From the NCBI GenBank assembly GCA_021797025.1, contig JAKAAK010000173.1:1-7035 (forward strand): a DNA stretch of 7,035 nucleotides. The letters are read 5' to 3'. Made by a program: the position numbers and the translations under genes. A model generated the notes under the pieces. The model was given only the letters and a program-made list of their open reading frames with translations, did not search any database and had not been told where the DNA came from. Shown in pieces: positions 1 to 5,848 of this stretch. How positions within the stretch are numbered: the stretch's first letter is position 1; every line of letters begins with the position of its first letter. Source of the DNA: Thermoplasmata archaeon. Lineage in GTDB: Archaea; Thermoplasmatota; Thermoplasmata; Thermoplasmatales; Thermoplasmataceae.

Positions 1-230
1 TGGATGATATTGACCATGATACCATTAATGTGGCTGGAAATGATGCCATGACATTGTATCAATTCGGTAAACATCTTTACGATTCTATTCGTGATGATAG
101 ATGCCCATTTATAAGTGTAAATAATGGACAGCCCCTGAATTATAGTATGAGCTCAAATAGGGTGAAGGGTATGTATAAAATTCGATTTACAGGGATGGAA
201 GACATGGATTTCCTGAATTTTATGAGATAA
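1..230 (+). CDS. C-terminal fragment of an unrecognised protein (5' end outside window)
   Basis: The reading frame is open from base 3 to a TAA at 228-230 and has no stop up to the window edge, so this is the 3' end of a longer gene. The GTG at 30 is probably an internal valine, since coding-like sequence (DDIDHDTIN) precedes it. The visible 75 or so residues are soluble and mixed polar, and end in GMEDMDFLNFMR; I see no catalytic motif, membrane span or signal. I do not recognise the family. The gene converges on otsB, with only 15 nt between the two stop codons and no clear hairpin terminator in that gap. Nothing in the context links it functionally to the trehalose genes. Confidence refers to this being real coding sequence, not to any function. 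Confidence 0.6.
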   Translation, partial: DDIDHDTINVAGNDAMTLYQFGKHLYDSIRDDRCPFISVNNGQPLNYSMSSNRVKGMYKIRFTGMEDMDFLNFMR

Positions 231-245
231 AATATTGGAAACATA

Positions 246-998
246 TCATGGCTCAGTGATCAGCGCCCGCAAAAATGATCTTACGGAGGAATAGCTTATA
301 CTGTATCTGGCCAAGGTATCCTGATTTCCCACCTTTATTGTAATGGCATCGGGATTCATTTGAAAAGCGTCTTCGTCTGTGGCATCATCCCCAATAATGA
401 TTGCCAGCCTGTTAGCATTTCTCACCATTTTAATTGCCCTGCCCTTATTAACACCGGGTATTCTCAATTCACAAATGTCTATGCCGGTGTACATTTCCAT
501 ATTGTACTGTAATGCCAGTGATTTAACCTCCTCCATTACTGCTTTTCTTATGGATTTACTGGTGATATTTCCTGTATGAAATAATACACCACCTGATTTT
601 CTATAAATTCTAAGACCGGGAAATTTATTTACTAGATAATAATTTTCATCATACAGTTTCAATGATAACTCTTCGTATTCATGGAAGCCTGGTACTACTA
701 GTGTTTCCCCGTTTATGTGGAAGGTCGCACCGTGAAGTCCGATTATATTATAGTCACCTATAAAACTAGTTATTTCTCTTACATCCCTGCCTGTAACTAT
801 ATATGTTTCATACGATCGGGCAATAGAAGATAGGAGGCCTATCAATTCACAATCAGCCTGGTTGATTTCCGGGTCCTTGATTATGGGAACAAGTGTTCCA
901 TCATAGTCCAGAAAAATCTGAGGTGCCATATATTTTATACCATTCGCAAGTTCAAGTAGTTTATTTTCATGCATTGTCATAATTACTGTCAGCAACAT
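246..998 (-). CDS. otsB: Trehalose-6-phosphate phosphatase OtsB (HAD superfamily)
   Basis: This enzyme removes phosphate from trehalose 6-phosphate to give trehalose, the second step of the OtsA/OtsB pathway, in the cytoplasm. The HAD motifs are intact. Motif I is DYDGT at residues 31-35 (nucleophile D31, acid/base D33), motif II is TGR at 69-71, motif III is the lysine of NKG (K185), and motif IV is GDDATDEDAF at 203-212. FPGLRIYRK (126-134) and ELRIPGVNKG (177-186) are typical of the family, and I recall very similar stretches in the T. acidophilum enzyme. At 250 residues it is near normal length, but motif I lies about 25 residues later than in that homologue. The chosen ATG overlaps otsA by 32 nt; in-frame ATGs at 980 and 974 would shorten the overlap to 14 or 8 nt and are equally acceptable. 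The overlap implies co-transcription and coupled translation with otsA. Confidence 0.93.
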   Translation of the reverse strand: MLLTVIMTMHENKLLELANGIKYMAPQIFLDYDGTLVPIIKDPEINQADCELIGLLSSIARSYETYIVTGRDVREITSFIGDYNIIGLHGATFHINGETLVVPGFHEYEELSLKLYDENYYLVNKFPGLRIYRKSGGVLFHTGNITSKSIRKAVMEEVKSLALQYNMEMYTGIDICELRIPGVNKGRAIKMVRNANRLAIIIGDDATDEDAFQMNPDAITIKVGNQDTLARYSISYSSVRSFLRALITEP

Positions 999-2298
999 TT
1001 ATAATTCTTCTGTACCACCAGTTGCTATTCTTTGTGATCACATATTTTTTCATCTTTTCAAGCCTCAATTTTCTTTCCTCTTTGCTCATTTCCAGGGCCC
1101 GAACTATAGAACTTGCTATTTCATTTATGTTATTAGGGTTCACGATTAATGCACCCTTCAATCCATCTGCTGCACCTGCAAATTTAGAAAGTATCAGAAC
1201 ACCTTTTCTGGTTGTTGCCACAAACTCCTTGCTCACAAGATTGAGGCCGTCAACCAGTGGTGTAATTAAGGCAATATCACCATTTGAGTAGATAGTCAAT
1301 AAAGACTTGAATGGTATCTTACGGTACATATATACTATAGGGACCCAGCTGGACGTACTGTACAGGCCATTCACCCTGCCAATCTCCATTTCAAGCTGCC
1401 GTTTTATTTCATCATATTCTGGAATTCCTGTCCTGCTGGGAGTGACATTCATTAAATATACAAATTTTCCGGCAAGGTCTCTTCTATAGCTCAGGACTTT
1501 ATCGATGGCTTTTACCCTCTGAATAAGGCCCTTTGTATAATCCATCCTGTCTATGGAAAATATAATAGAAACCTTCTTCATGTGATGAAGCCCGTGTTTT
1601 CCTGTAAGTGGTTTATAAAGTTTGGTATCGATGCCAAGAGGCACGGAAAGCGTTTTGAAATGATTGACCGGCTTAATATTATTGTATTCCAGCGTGTTCC
1701 GGAAATTCTTTTCATAAAGCCGTATATGGAATGTTATCAGGTTTGCCTTTGAAACGCTCCTGGCAAGAAATCTCCCCTCCGGAAGTATGCTAAAGAATTC
1801 GGGTGATACCCATGGAATGTGCCATGAAAATATAATATTATTATTGATACCCATATTTCTAAGTATTGATGGGATCATCATTAACTGATAATCATGGATC
1901 CAGATAGTAGTTTTGCTATCAATTTTTTCCATTATTGCACCTGCAAATTTTTCATTTGCAATATAATAATATTTGAACCCTGTGGCATCCAGCTGTATGT
2001 TATTCCTGAAGTAATGGAAAAGTGGCCATAACACCCTATTAGAATAGCTGTTATAAAATCCAAACTTCTCTTTATCTGTAAGGTATATTCGCCGGATGGT
2101 ATAACCTTCTACCTCTTCTTCCTCATGCGCCCTATCGATTCTGCTATCACCCCAGCAAACCCATGTTCCACTGTACTTCTTGAGGACACTGTTCAGGGCT
2201 GTTGCGACCCCTCCGACGTTAGGCACTTTGATATTTCTTCCTCCCTGTATATGGTGCGAAAAAGGCGCCCTGCTGGTAACAACAAGAAGATTATCCAT
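967..2298 (-). CDS. otsA: Trehalose-6-phosphate synthase OtsA (GT20)
   Basis: This is a retaining GT-B glycosyltransferase joining a nucleotide-activated glucose to glucose 6-phosphate to form trehalose 6-phosphate. At 443 residues it matches single-domain OtsA and has no fused phosphatase. Family landmarks in order are VVTSRAPF (6-13; R10), GGVATAL (29-35), WPLFHY (91-96), WIHDYQLMMIP (133-143; D136), SWHIPWVSPEFFSILP (158-173; H160), DRMDYTKG (250-257; R251 and K256, which contact the donor phosphates in the E. coli enzyme), TPLVDGLNLVSKE (346-358; D350, E358) and FAGAADGL (373-380). All expected catalytic positions are present. It starts 29 nt after the GH15 stop and overlaps otsB at its 3' end. 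A T-rich TATA-like stretch upstream could give it its own leaderless promoter besides read-through. Donor preference (UDP- or ADP-glucose) cannot be read from the sequence. Confidence 0.95.
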   Translation of the reverse strand: MDNLLVVTSRAPFSHHIQGGRNIKVPNVGGVATALNSVLKKYSGTWVCWGDSRIDRAHEEEEVEGYTIRRIYLTDKEKFGFYNSYSNRVLWPLFHYFRNNIQLDATGFKYYYIANEKFAGAIMEKIDSKTTIWIHDYQLMMIPSILRNMGINNNIIFSWHIPWVSPEFFSILPEGRFLARSVSKANLITFHIRLYEKNFRNTLEYNNIKPVNHFKTLSVPLGIDTKLYKPLTGKHGLHHMKKVSIIFSIDRMDYTKGLIQRVKAIDKVLSYRRDLAGKFVYLMNVTPSRTGIPEYDEIKRQLEMEIGRVNGLYSTSSWVPIVYMYRKIPFKSLLTIYSNGDIALITPLVDGLNLVSKEFVATTRKGVLILSKFAGAADGLKGALIVNPNNINEIASSIVRALEMSKEERKLRLEKMKKYVITKNSNWWYRRIINVADSNYDNA

Positions 2299-2315
2299 GA
2301 AAATATAATACCTGA

Positions 2316-2325
2316 TAATTAAAAA
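2316..2325 (-). promoter_or_regulatory. Possible TATA-like box of otsA, or oligo-T terminator of the GH15 gene
   Basis: On the minus strand the 29-nt gap between the GH15 stop and the otsA ATG contains TTTTTAATTA, centred about 22 nt before the ATG. That spacing resembles the GH15 promoter in this window and would give a leaderless otsA transcript. The same T5 run sits 2 nt past the GH15 stop and could instead promote termination. No Shine-Dalgarno sequence precedes otsA. The two roles cannot be separated by eye. Confidence 0.3.
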
Positions 2326-2327
2326 GT

Positions 2328-4169
2328 TTATTTATTGAAGTTTGCACCTTTTTTCCTCATGGCCCTGTTCAATTTTACAGCGGCTCTTATGACACCAAGA
2401 TGTGTGATAGCCTGCGGGAAATTCCCCAGCATTTCATTGCTATTATCAAAATTCAGTTCCTCCGAGAACAGCATTAAATGATTTGAATATGATAATAAAT
2501 TCTCAAATGTTTCCTTGGCATCCTTTATACGGCCCATGAGGATTAAATCCTCCACGTACCAGAAAGACAGTAAAAGAAATCCATTGTCCTTACCTGTTAG
2601 TCCATCGTCGTTTCTGTACCTGATGAAAATTCCATCATTATTCTTTAAATCCTTTTCTACCTTTTCCAGGGTAGAAAGAAATTTCGGGTCACTAGCCTTG
2701 ATAAATCCGGTGAGAGGCATTCTGAGAATGGAGCCATCCACCTCGTCACTTCCGTAATACTGTGTAAATGCATTTACATTTGAATTATATCCCTTCTCCA
2801 TAATTTCTGTCCTGATTTCTCTTCTGAACTTCATCCATTCCCGGTATGGCGCATGATAACCAAGGGATTTTCCCATGATAATAGCCCTGTGGAATGCAGT
2901 CCATGATATAAATTTTGAATAAATATAGTGCCTGGGCTCAGCCCGAAATTCCCATATGCTGGAATCCGGAACCTGCCATATATCCTTTAAGATATCGAGT
3001 ATTTCTATAATAAAATCCCATAGATAAGTTGTAACCAGGCCGCCCGCCTCATAAAAGCGGAATACCGCATCTACAATTGAGCCATACTGATCGATCTGTA
3101 ATTGATCTGAAGCTTTATTTCCTATTCTTACAGGGCGGGAATTCATATATCCTGAAAAATTTACATCTGTTTCATCAATATCGGTTACGGAATTAATCGG
3201 ATATATTGTTCTTACCTTTGAATCTTTCTGAACTATAGCCATTAAATCATACAGGAATTTTGAAGCTTCATCTTTCAGACCGATAAGGGAAAGTGATTCT
3301 ATTACATATGCAGTGTCCCGTATCCATGTATAACGGTAATCCCAGTTTCTTTCACCGCCGATTATTTCCGGCAAACTTGTAGTAGGAGCTGCAACCATCA
3401 TTCCGGTAGGTTCATAGAAAAGCCCCTTCAGTGTAAGTGCGGACCTCAGAACATAATCATAGTAAAGACCACTGTAATTTATTTTACCTGTCCATGACCT
3501 CCAGTAATTCCTGCTTTCCTCAAGCCGGTCATATGAACTGTACTGTTCAACACTTCCTATTTGCCTCACACCACTCAATACCACGATCCAGTGGTATGTC
3601 CCTTTCCTCATGGTTATATTATTATAAACCTCTCCTTTCCCCTTATTAAGTTTCAAATTTGTTGAAACTCCCAGTGTATTATTTTTAGAGGAAAAGAGAT
3701 AGCCGTACCTGTTTTCGGTTATCTTTACATGATCGGCACCGAAGTTGAAATCGGGTTTCACATCTACTGTAATATCGATATCGGAATATGGTGCCTCGAT
3801 AAACCTATGTATTTCAGGGAAATTTATGGTACTGTAACTGGAAACTGGAAGGAAATCTGTAAGTCTCAAAACAACGTGATTGTCATTTATGAATTCTGTA
3901 ATAAGTATATTTGTAAATTCCTCATAATACTGGTTTACATGGCATGCTGCAATTGGTTTTGTTTTAAAATATCCACCTTTCTGTGCATCCAGAATTGAAT
4001 CAAAAACCGGATTTGAATTGAAATCAGGAAAACACGCCCAGTCAACCGTGCCATCCATTCCTACAAGTGCGGCAGTCCTGTTGTTTACTATGAATCCGTG
4101 ATCCTTTATTTTGAGGTAATCTGAACTGTATGTATTCTTTATATTATGTAAACCCCTATATGATCCCAT
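2328..4169 (-). CDS. GH15 family hydrolase, probable alpha,alpha-trehalase (glucoamylase-like)
   Basis: This is an inverting glycoside hydrolase of family 15. An N-terminal beta-sandwich (about 1-230) carries the family opening DHGFIVNNRTAALVGMDG (23-40) and VDWACFP (42-48). It is followed by an (alpha/alpha)6 barrel with GGERNWDYRYTWIRD (271-285). The probable general acid is E407 in WEFR (406-409), and the probable base is E570 or E571 in FSEEL, just before LGNFPQAITH (581-590). The 613-residue length is complete. Archaeal Thermoplasma members of this family have been reported to be trehalases. Sitting first in an operon with otsA and otsB supports trehalose as substrate, but glucoamylase or maltooligosaccharide hydrolysis is not excluded. 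No signal peptide is visible, so it is likely cytoplasmic. The ATG at 4169 lies about 22 nt from a TATA box, implying a leaderless mRNA; a short tail of about 20 residues precedes the domain. Confidence 0.88.
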   Translation of the reverse strand: MGSYRGLHNIKNTYSSDYLKIKDHGFIVNNRTAALVGMDGTVDWACFPDFNSNPVFDSILDAQKGGYFKTKPIAACHVNQYYEEFTNILITEFINDNHVVLRLTDFLPVSSYSTINFPEIHRFIEAPYSDIDITVDVKPDFNFGADHVKITENRYGYLFSSKNNTLGVSTNLKLNKGKGEVYNNITMRKGTYHWIVVLSGVRQIGSVEQYSSYDRLEESRNYWRSWTGKINYSGLYYDYVLRSALTLKGLFYEPTGMMVAAPTTSLPEIIGGERNWDYRYTWIRDTAYVIESLSLIGLKDEASKFLYDLMAIVQKDSKVRTIYPINSVTDIDETDVNFSGYMNSRPVRIGNKASDQLQIDQYGSIVDAVFRFYEAGGLVTTYLWDFIIEILDILKDIWQVPDSSIWEFRAEPRHYIYSKFISWTAFHRAIIMGKSLGYHAPYREWMKFRREIRTEIMEKGYNSNVNAFTQYYGSDEVDGSILRMPLTGFIKASDPKFLSTLEKVEKDLKNNDGIFIRYRNDDGLTGKDNGFLLLSFWYVEDLILMGRIKDAKETFENLLSYSNHLMLFSEELNFDNSNEMLGNFPQAITHLGVIRAAVKLNRAMRKKGANFNK

Positions 4170-4186
4170 TGGAAATAAAGCATTAT

Positions 4187-4196
4187 AATATATAAA
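4187..4196 (-). promoter_or_regulatory. TATA box of the GH15-otsA-otsB operon
   Basis: The minus strand reads TTTATATATT here, centred about 22 nt upstream of the GH15 ATG. This places transcription start at or near the start codon, as for leaderless archaeal mRNAs. There is no ribosome binding site between box and ATG. It is the most convincing promoter for the whole trehalose operon. Confidence 0.55.
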
Positions 4197-4205
4197 GAGT
4201 TTTTG

Positions 4206-4233
4206 AATTAGTCAATATATATGCTAAATTAGT
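4206..4233 (-). repeat. Paired heptamer ACTAATT, 21 nt apart, upstream of the operon TATA box
   Basis: The heptamer AATTAGT (plus strand; ACTAATT on the minus strand) occurs at 4206-4212 and again at 4227-4233, exactly 21 nt apart or about two helical turns. Both copies lie upstream of the GH15 TATA box, where an archaeal activator could bind. If the small ORF 4238-4408 is a gene, they lie just beyond its stop. In such AT-rich DNA a heptamer repeat may be chance. Confidence 0.2.
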
Positions 4234-4237
4234 TTTA

Positions 4238-4408
4238 CTATGTCTTAAGTTGATTTTTAGAAATTGTTTTTTCCATTACATTGATTCTTCTGGATAGTTT
4301 CCTAATGTCCGTTGCCCCTAGAACTGCTATGAATAATAAGACAGCAGTATAAATTAATGAAACAACAAATTTGTAATTAAACTTTGAGAAATATTTAATT
4401 ATTTCCAT
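4238..4408 (-). CDS. Possible small single-span membrane protein (56 aa)
   Basis: From an ATG at 4408 the minus strand encodes 56 residues ending at a TAG. A short N-terminus with several lysines (MEIIKYFSKFNYK) leads into one strongly hydrophobic stretch of about 19 residues (FVVSLIYTAVLLFIAVLGA, residues 14-32). A basic, probably helical tail, RKLSRRINVMEKTISKNQLK, follows. This is the layout of a membrane anchor with a cytoplasmic tail. The frame stays open upstream to 4606, but that part is antisense to the ATPase MIT domain and looks like noise, so the short form is preferred. Against it: the TATA box of the ATPase lies inside this ORF, and I see no well-placed promoter of its own. I recognise no family. 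It is divergent from the ATPase, with 13 nt between start codons. Confidence 0.38.
   Translation of the reverse strand: MEIIKYFSKFNYKFVVSLIYTAVLLFIAVLGATDIRKLSRRINVMEKTISKNQLKT
4389..4398 (+). promoter_or_regulatory. TATA box of the MIT-AAA ATPase gene
   Basis: AAATATTTAA is centred about 28 nt before the ATG at 4422, which puts the predicted transcription start 1-2 nt before that ATG. This supports the ATG at 4422 as the leaderless start rather than the in-frame TTG at 4413, which would lie upstream of the transcript. Confidence 0.5.
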
Positions 4409-4421
4409 TGTATTGTATATT

Positions 4422-5681
4422 ATGACCCTTGTGGATGATTCTATCCTATTAATAAAGAAGGCGCAAGAAGCAGAAAATAATAACCGGTTAAGGGAGGCCA
4501 TTGAATTATATACAGGAGCGGCGAAACTCTTGTTGGAATCATCAAAAGTTGAAAATCCTGAAGTGGCGGCACACAGGGAGCAACAGGCAAAGTCCATGTT
4601 TACCATAGCAGAAAATCTAAAAGAGAAACTCCATAATATGGAAAATTCTAAGGAAAATAAGATAGATGCATCCGGTGGAAAGGGCGAGATTAATAACCCC
4701 GATAAAGAGCAGGATATGAATATAGAAGCAGAACAATCAGATCAAAATCAGCTCCAGAAAGAATCCATGCAGGTTAATAATGAAAATAAAGTTATTAAAG
4801 AACAGGACCTGAACATGAAAAATACTCCGGAGGATCAGGAATTTCTTGATGCAATGGGCATTGATAATATAAATATCCCTGACATTTCATTCGATGATGT
4901 TGCTGGACTGGATATGGTCAAGGATGAAGTAAAGGTCAAAATACTTTTACCTCTGGTAAAAAAAGATCTCGCAAAGGTTTATGATATCAGTGCAGGTGGG
5001 GGAATTCTTATGTATGGCCCACCGGGGAATGGAAAAACGTTCATAGCAAGAGCCATAGCTCATGAAGCCCATGCATACTTTATCAACATAAATCCTTCCA
5101 ATTTACTCAATCAATGGTTCGGGAGATTTGAAAAAAATATTGAAACGCTTTTCAGATATGCATCAAAGCATTCCCCTGCAGTATTATTCTTCGATGAAAT
5201 CGACGCCATTACTCCTAAGCGGGCTAAAACCAATTCCAGTTATATGAAAAGGGCAGTGCCGGCATTACTCTCAGAAATGGATGGAATCGTTGCTAGAAAA
5301 CATACATTGTTAATCATAGGGGCAACAAACAATCCATGGGATATTGATGAGGCTTTCCTTAGACCTGGAAGATTTGGAGAGCGTATATATATTCCACCAC
5401 CTGATGTGAAAGCCCGTAAACTTCTCTTTGAAATGTATTTAAAAAACGCCATACATGATGAGGTGGACTATGATTATCTTTCCAGTATTACAGAACATTT
5501 CTCTGCTGCTGATATAAAATACGTTTGCAATAAAACAAAGGAGAATGTATTCAAAGAAGCCACAAAAACAGACGTTGTAAGAAATATAACAGAGAATGAT
5601 ATCTTAGAAGTTGTAAATGCCAGCAAACCATCAGTTAACAATGAACTTCTGGCCAAATATATAAAATTCCGGGACGCATAA
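4422..5681 (+). CDS. MIT-domain AAA ATPase, Vps4/CdvC-like
   Basis: This is a probable ESCRT-III-remodelling ATPase of 419 residues. An N-terminal three-helix MIT domain (about 5-73) carries the landmarks AIELYTGAAKLL (26-37) and IAENLKEKL (62-70). A polar, low-complexity N/K/E/Q-rich linker (about 74-150) follows, then one AAA module. The module has Walker A GPPGNGKT (199-206), pore-loop aromatic W232 (NQWFG), Walker B LFFDEID (255-261; E259), sensor 1 ATNN (301-304), arginine-finger region LRPGRF (313-318) and a sensor-2 region SAADIKYV (361-368). The C-terminal NASKPSV (399-405) and following helix resemble the Vps4/CdvC end. Vps4 differences are RPGRF in place of its RRRF motif, GRFEK in place of GESEK after the pore loop, and no room for the Vps4 beta domain. 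The ATG at 4422 is chosen from promoter spacing. The gene converges on an ESCRT-III gene, consistent with MIT-MIM partnership. A general p97-like unfoldase role is less likely given the MIT domain. Confidence 0.88.
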   Translation: MTLVDDSILLIKKAQEAENNNRLREAIELYTGAAKLLLESSKVENPEVAAHREQQAKSMFTIAENLKEKLHNMENSKENKIDASGGKGEINNPDKEQDMNIEAEQSDQNQLQKESMQVNNENKVIKEQDLNMKNTPEDQEFLDAMGIDNINIPDISFDDVAGLDMVKDEVKVKILLPLVKKDLAKVYDISAGGGILMYGPPGNGKTFIARAIAHEAHAYFININPSNLLNQWFGRFEKNIETLFRYASKHSPAVLFFDEIDAITPKRAKTNSSYMKRAVPALLSEMDGIVARKHTLLIIGATNNPWDIDEAFLRPGRFGERIYIPPPDVKARKLLFEMYLKNAIHDEVDYDYLSSITEHFSAADIKYVCNKTKENVFKEATKTDVVRNITENDILEVVNASKPSVNNELLAKYIKFRDA

Positions 5682-5693
5682 AGTTTTATTGCT

Positions 5694-5708
5694 GCGTGGA
5701 TTGCACGT
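5694..5708. repeat. Short hairpin just downstream of the ATPase stop
   Basis: GCGTG at 5694-5698 can pair with CACGT at 5704-5708 around the loop GATTG (one G-T pair). It lies 13 nt after the ATPase TAA, following a TTTTATT tract. It could help end the plus-strand transcript, or it may be the flank of the IS200/IS605-like remnant next to it. Confidence 0.3.
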
Positions 5709-5710
5709 CC

Positions 5711-5750
5711 TGACTTCCTTTACGCCCTCATGCATAGGGTTTCCGCCCCT
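5711..5750 (-). mobile_element. Solo right-end / omegaRNA-scaffold remnant of an IS200/IS605 (IS1341, TnpB) element
   Basis: The plus strand has TGACTTCCT (5711-5719), a hairpin CCCT/AGGG (5725-5728 with 5736-5739, loop CATGCAT) and GTTTCC (5739-5744), then CGCCCC. Read on the minus strand, this is GGAAACC, hairpin, GGAAGTCA. That is the layout I recall for the 3' end of tnpB elements, which doubles as the omegaRNA scaffold. The patch is visibly GC-richer than the AT-rich DNA around it. No tnpB or tnpA remnant lies on the minus-strand upstream side, where the ESCRT-III gene is intact, so this is a decayed or non-autonomous copy. The family assignment rests on remembered patterns, not a search. 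Confidence 0.45.
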
Positions 5751-5801
5751 AAATGCTAGAATAATGATTATCAATCAAATATTCATCTTAAATAAAATAT
5801 A

Positions 5802-5819
5802 TAGAATTTTTAAATTCTA
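5802..5819. terminator. AT-rich palindrome between convergent genes
   Basis: TAGAATTT (5802-5809) and AAATTCTA (5812-5819) are perfect 8-nt inverted arms around TT. It lies between the converging ATPase and ESCRT-III genes and could form a weak bidirectional hairpin. Archaeal termination relies more on T-runs than hairpins, so its role is unproven. Confidence 0.25.
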
Positions 5820-5842
5820 CGTTCTAATAATATTCTCATCCT

Positions 5843-5848
5843 AAAAAA
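5843..5848 (-). terminator. Oligo-T terminator of the ESCRT-III gene
   Basis: On the minus strand six T residues follow the TAA stop directly. Oligo-T runs after a gene are the usual intrinsic termination signal of archaeal RNA polymerase. The run is short, and the AT-rich palindrome just beyond may help. Confidence 0.35.

Noticed and set aside
379..579. Plus-strand ORF antisense to otsB
   Set aside because: It lies wholly within a well-supported gene on the other strand. Its hydrophobic look comes from reading the complement of HAD coding sequence, and it shows no domain of its own.
1022..1489. Two plus-strand ORFs (1022-1291, 1307-1489) antisense to otsA
   Set aside because: Both lie within the conserved GT20 coding sequence and show no recognisable protein features.
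3437..3998. Plus-strand ORFs antisense to the GH15 gene, one with many Cys and Ile residues (3729-3998)
   Set aside because: The GH15 frame is continuous and conserved across this stretch; the antisense ORFs have no promoter or domain.
4409..4606. Upstream extension of the small minus-strand ORF to give a 122-aa protein
   Set aside because: The added part is antisense to the MIT domain of the ATPase and reads as cysteine- and serine-rich noise. Only the last 56 residues, from the ATG at 4408, look protein-like.
5240..5656. Two minus-strand ORFs antisense to the ATPase module
   Set aside because: They are complements of the conserved AAA coding sequence, with no independent support.
5690..5760. 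tRNA or other classical structured RNA in the GC-richer patch
   Set aside because: There is no cloverleaf, T-loop or acceptor-stem pairing. The pattern fits an IS200/IS605 end better.
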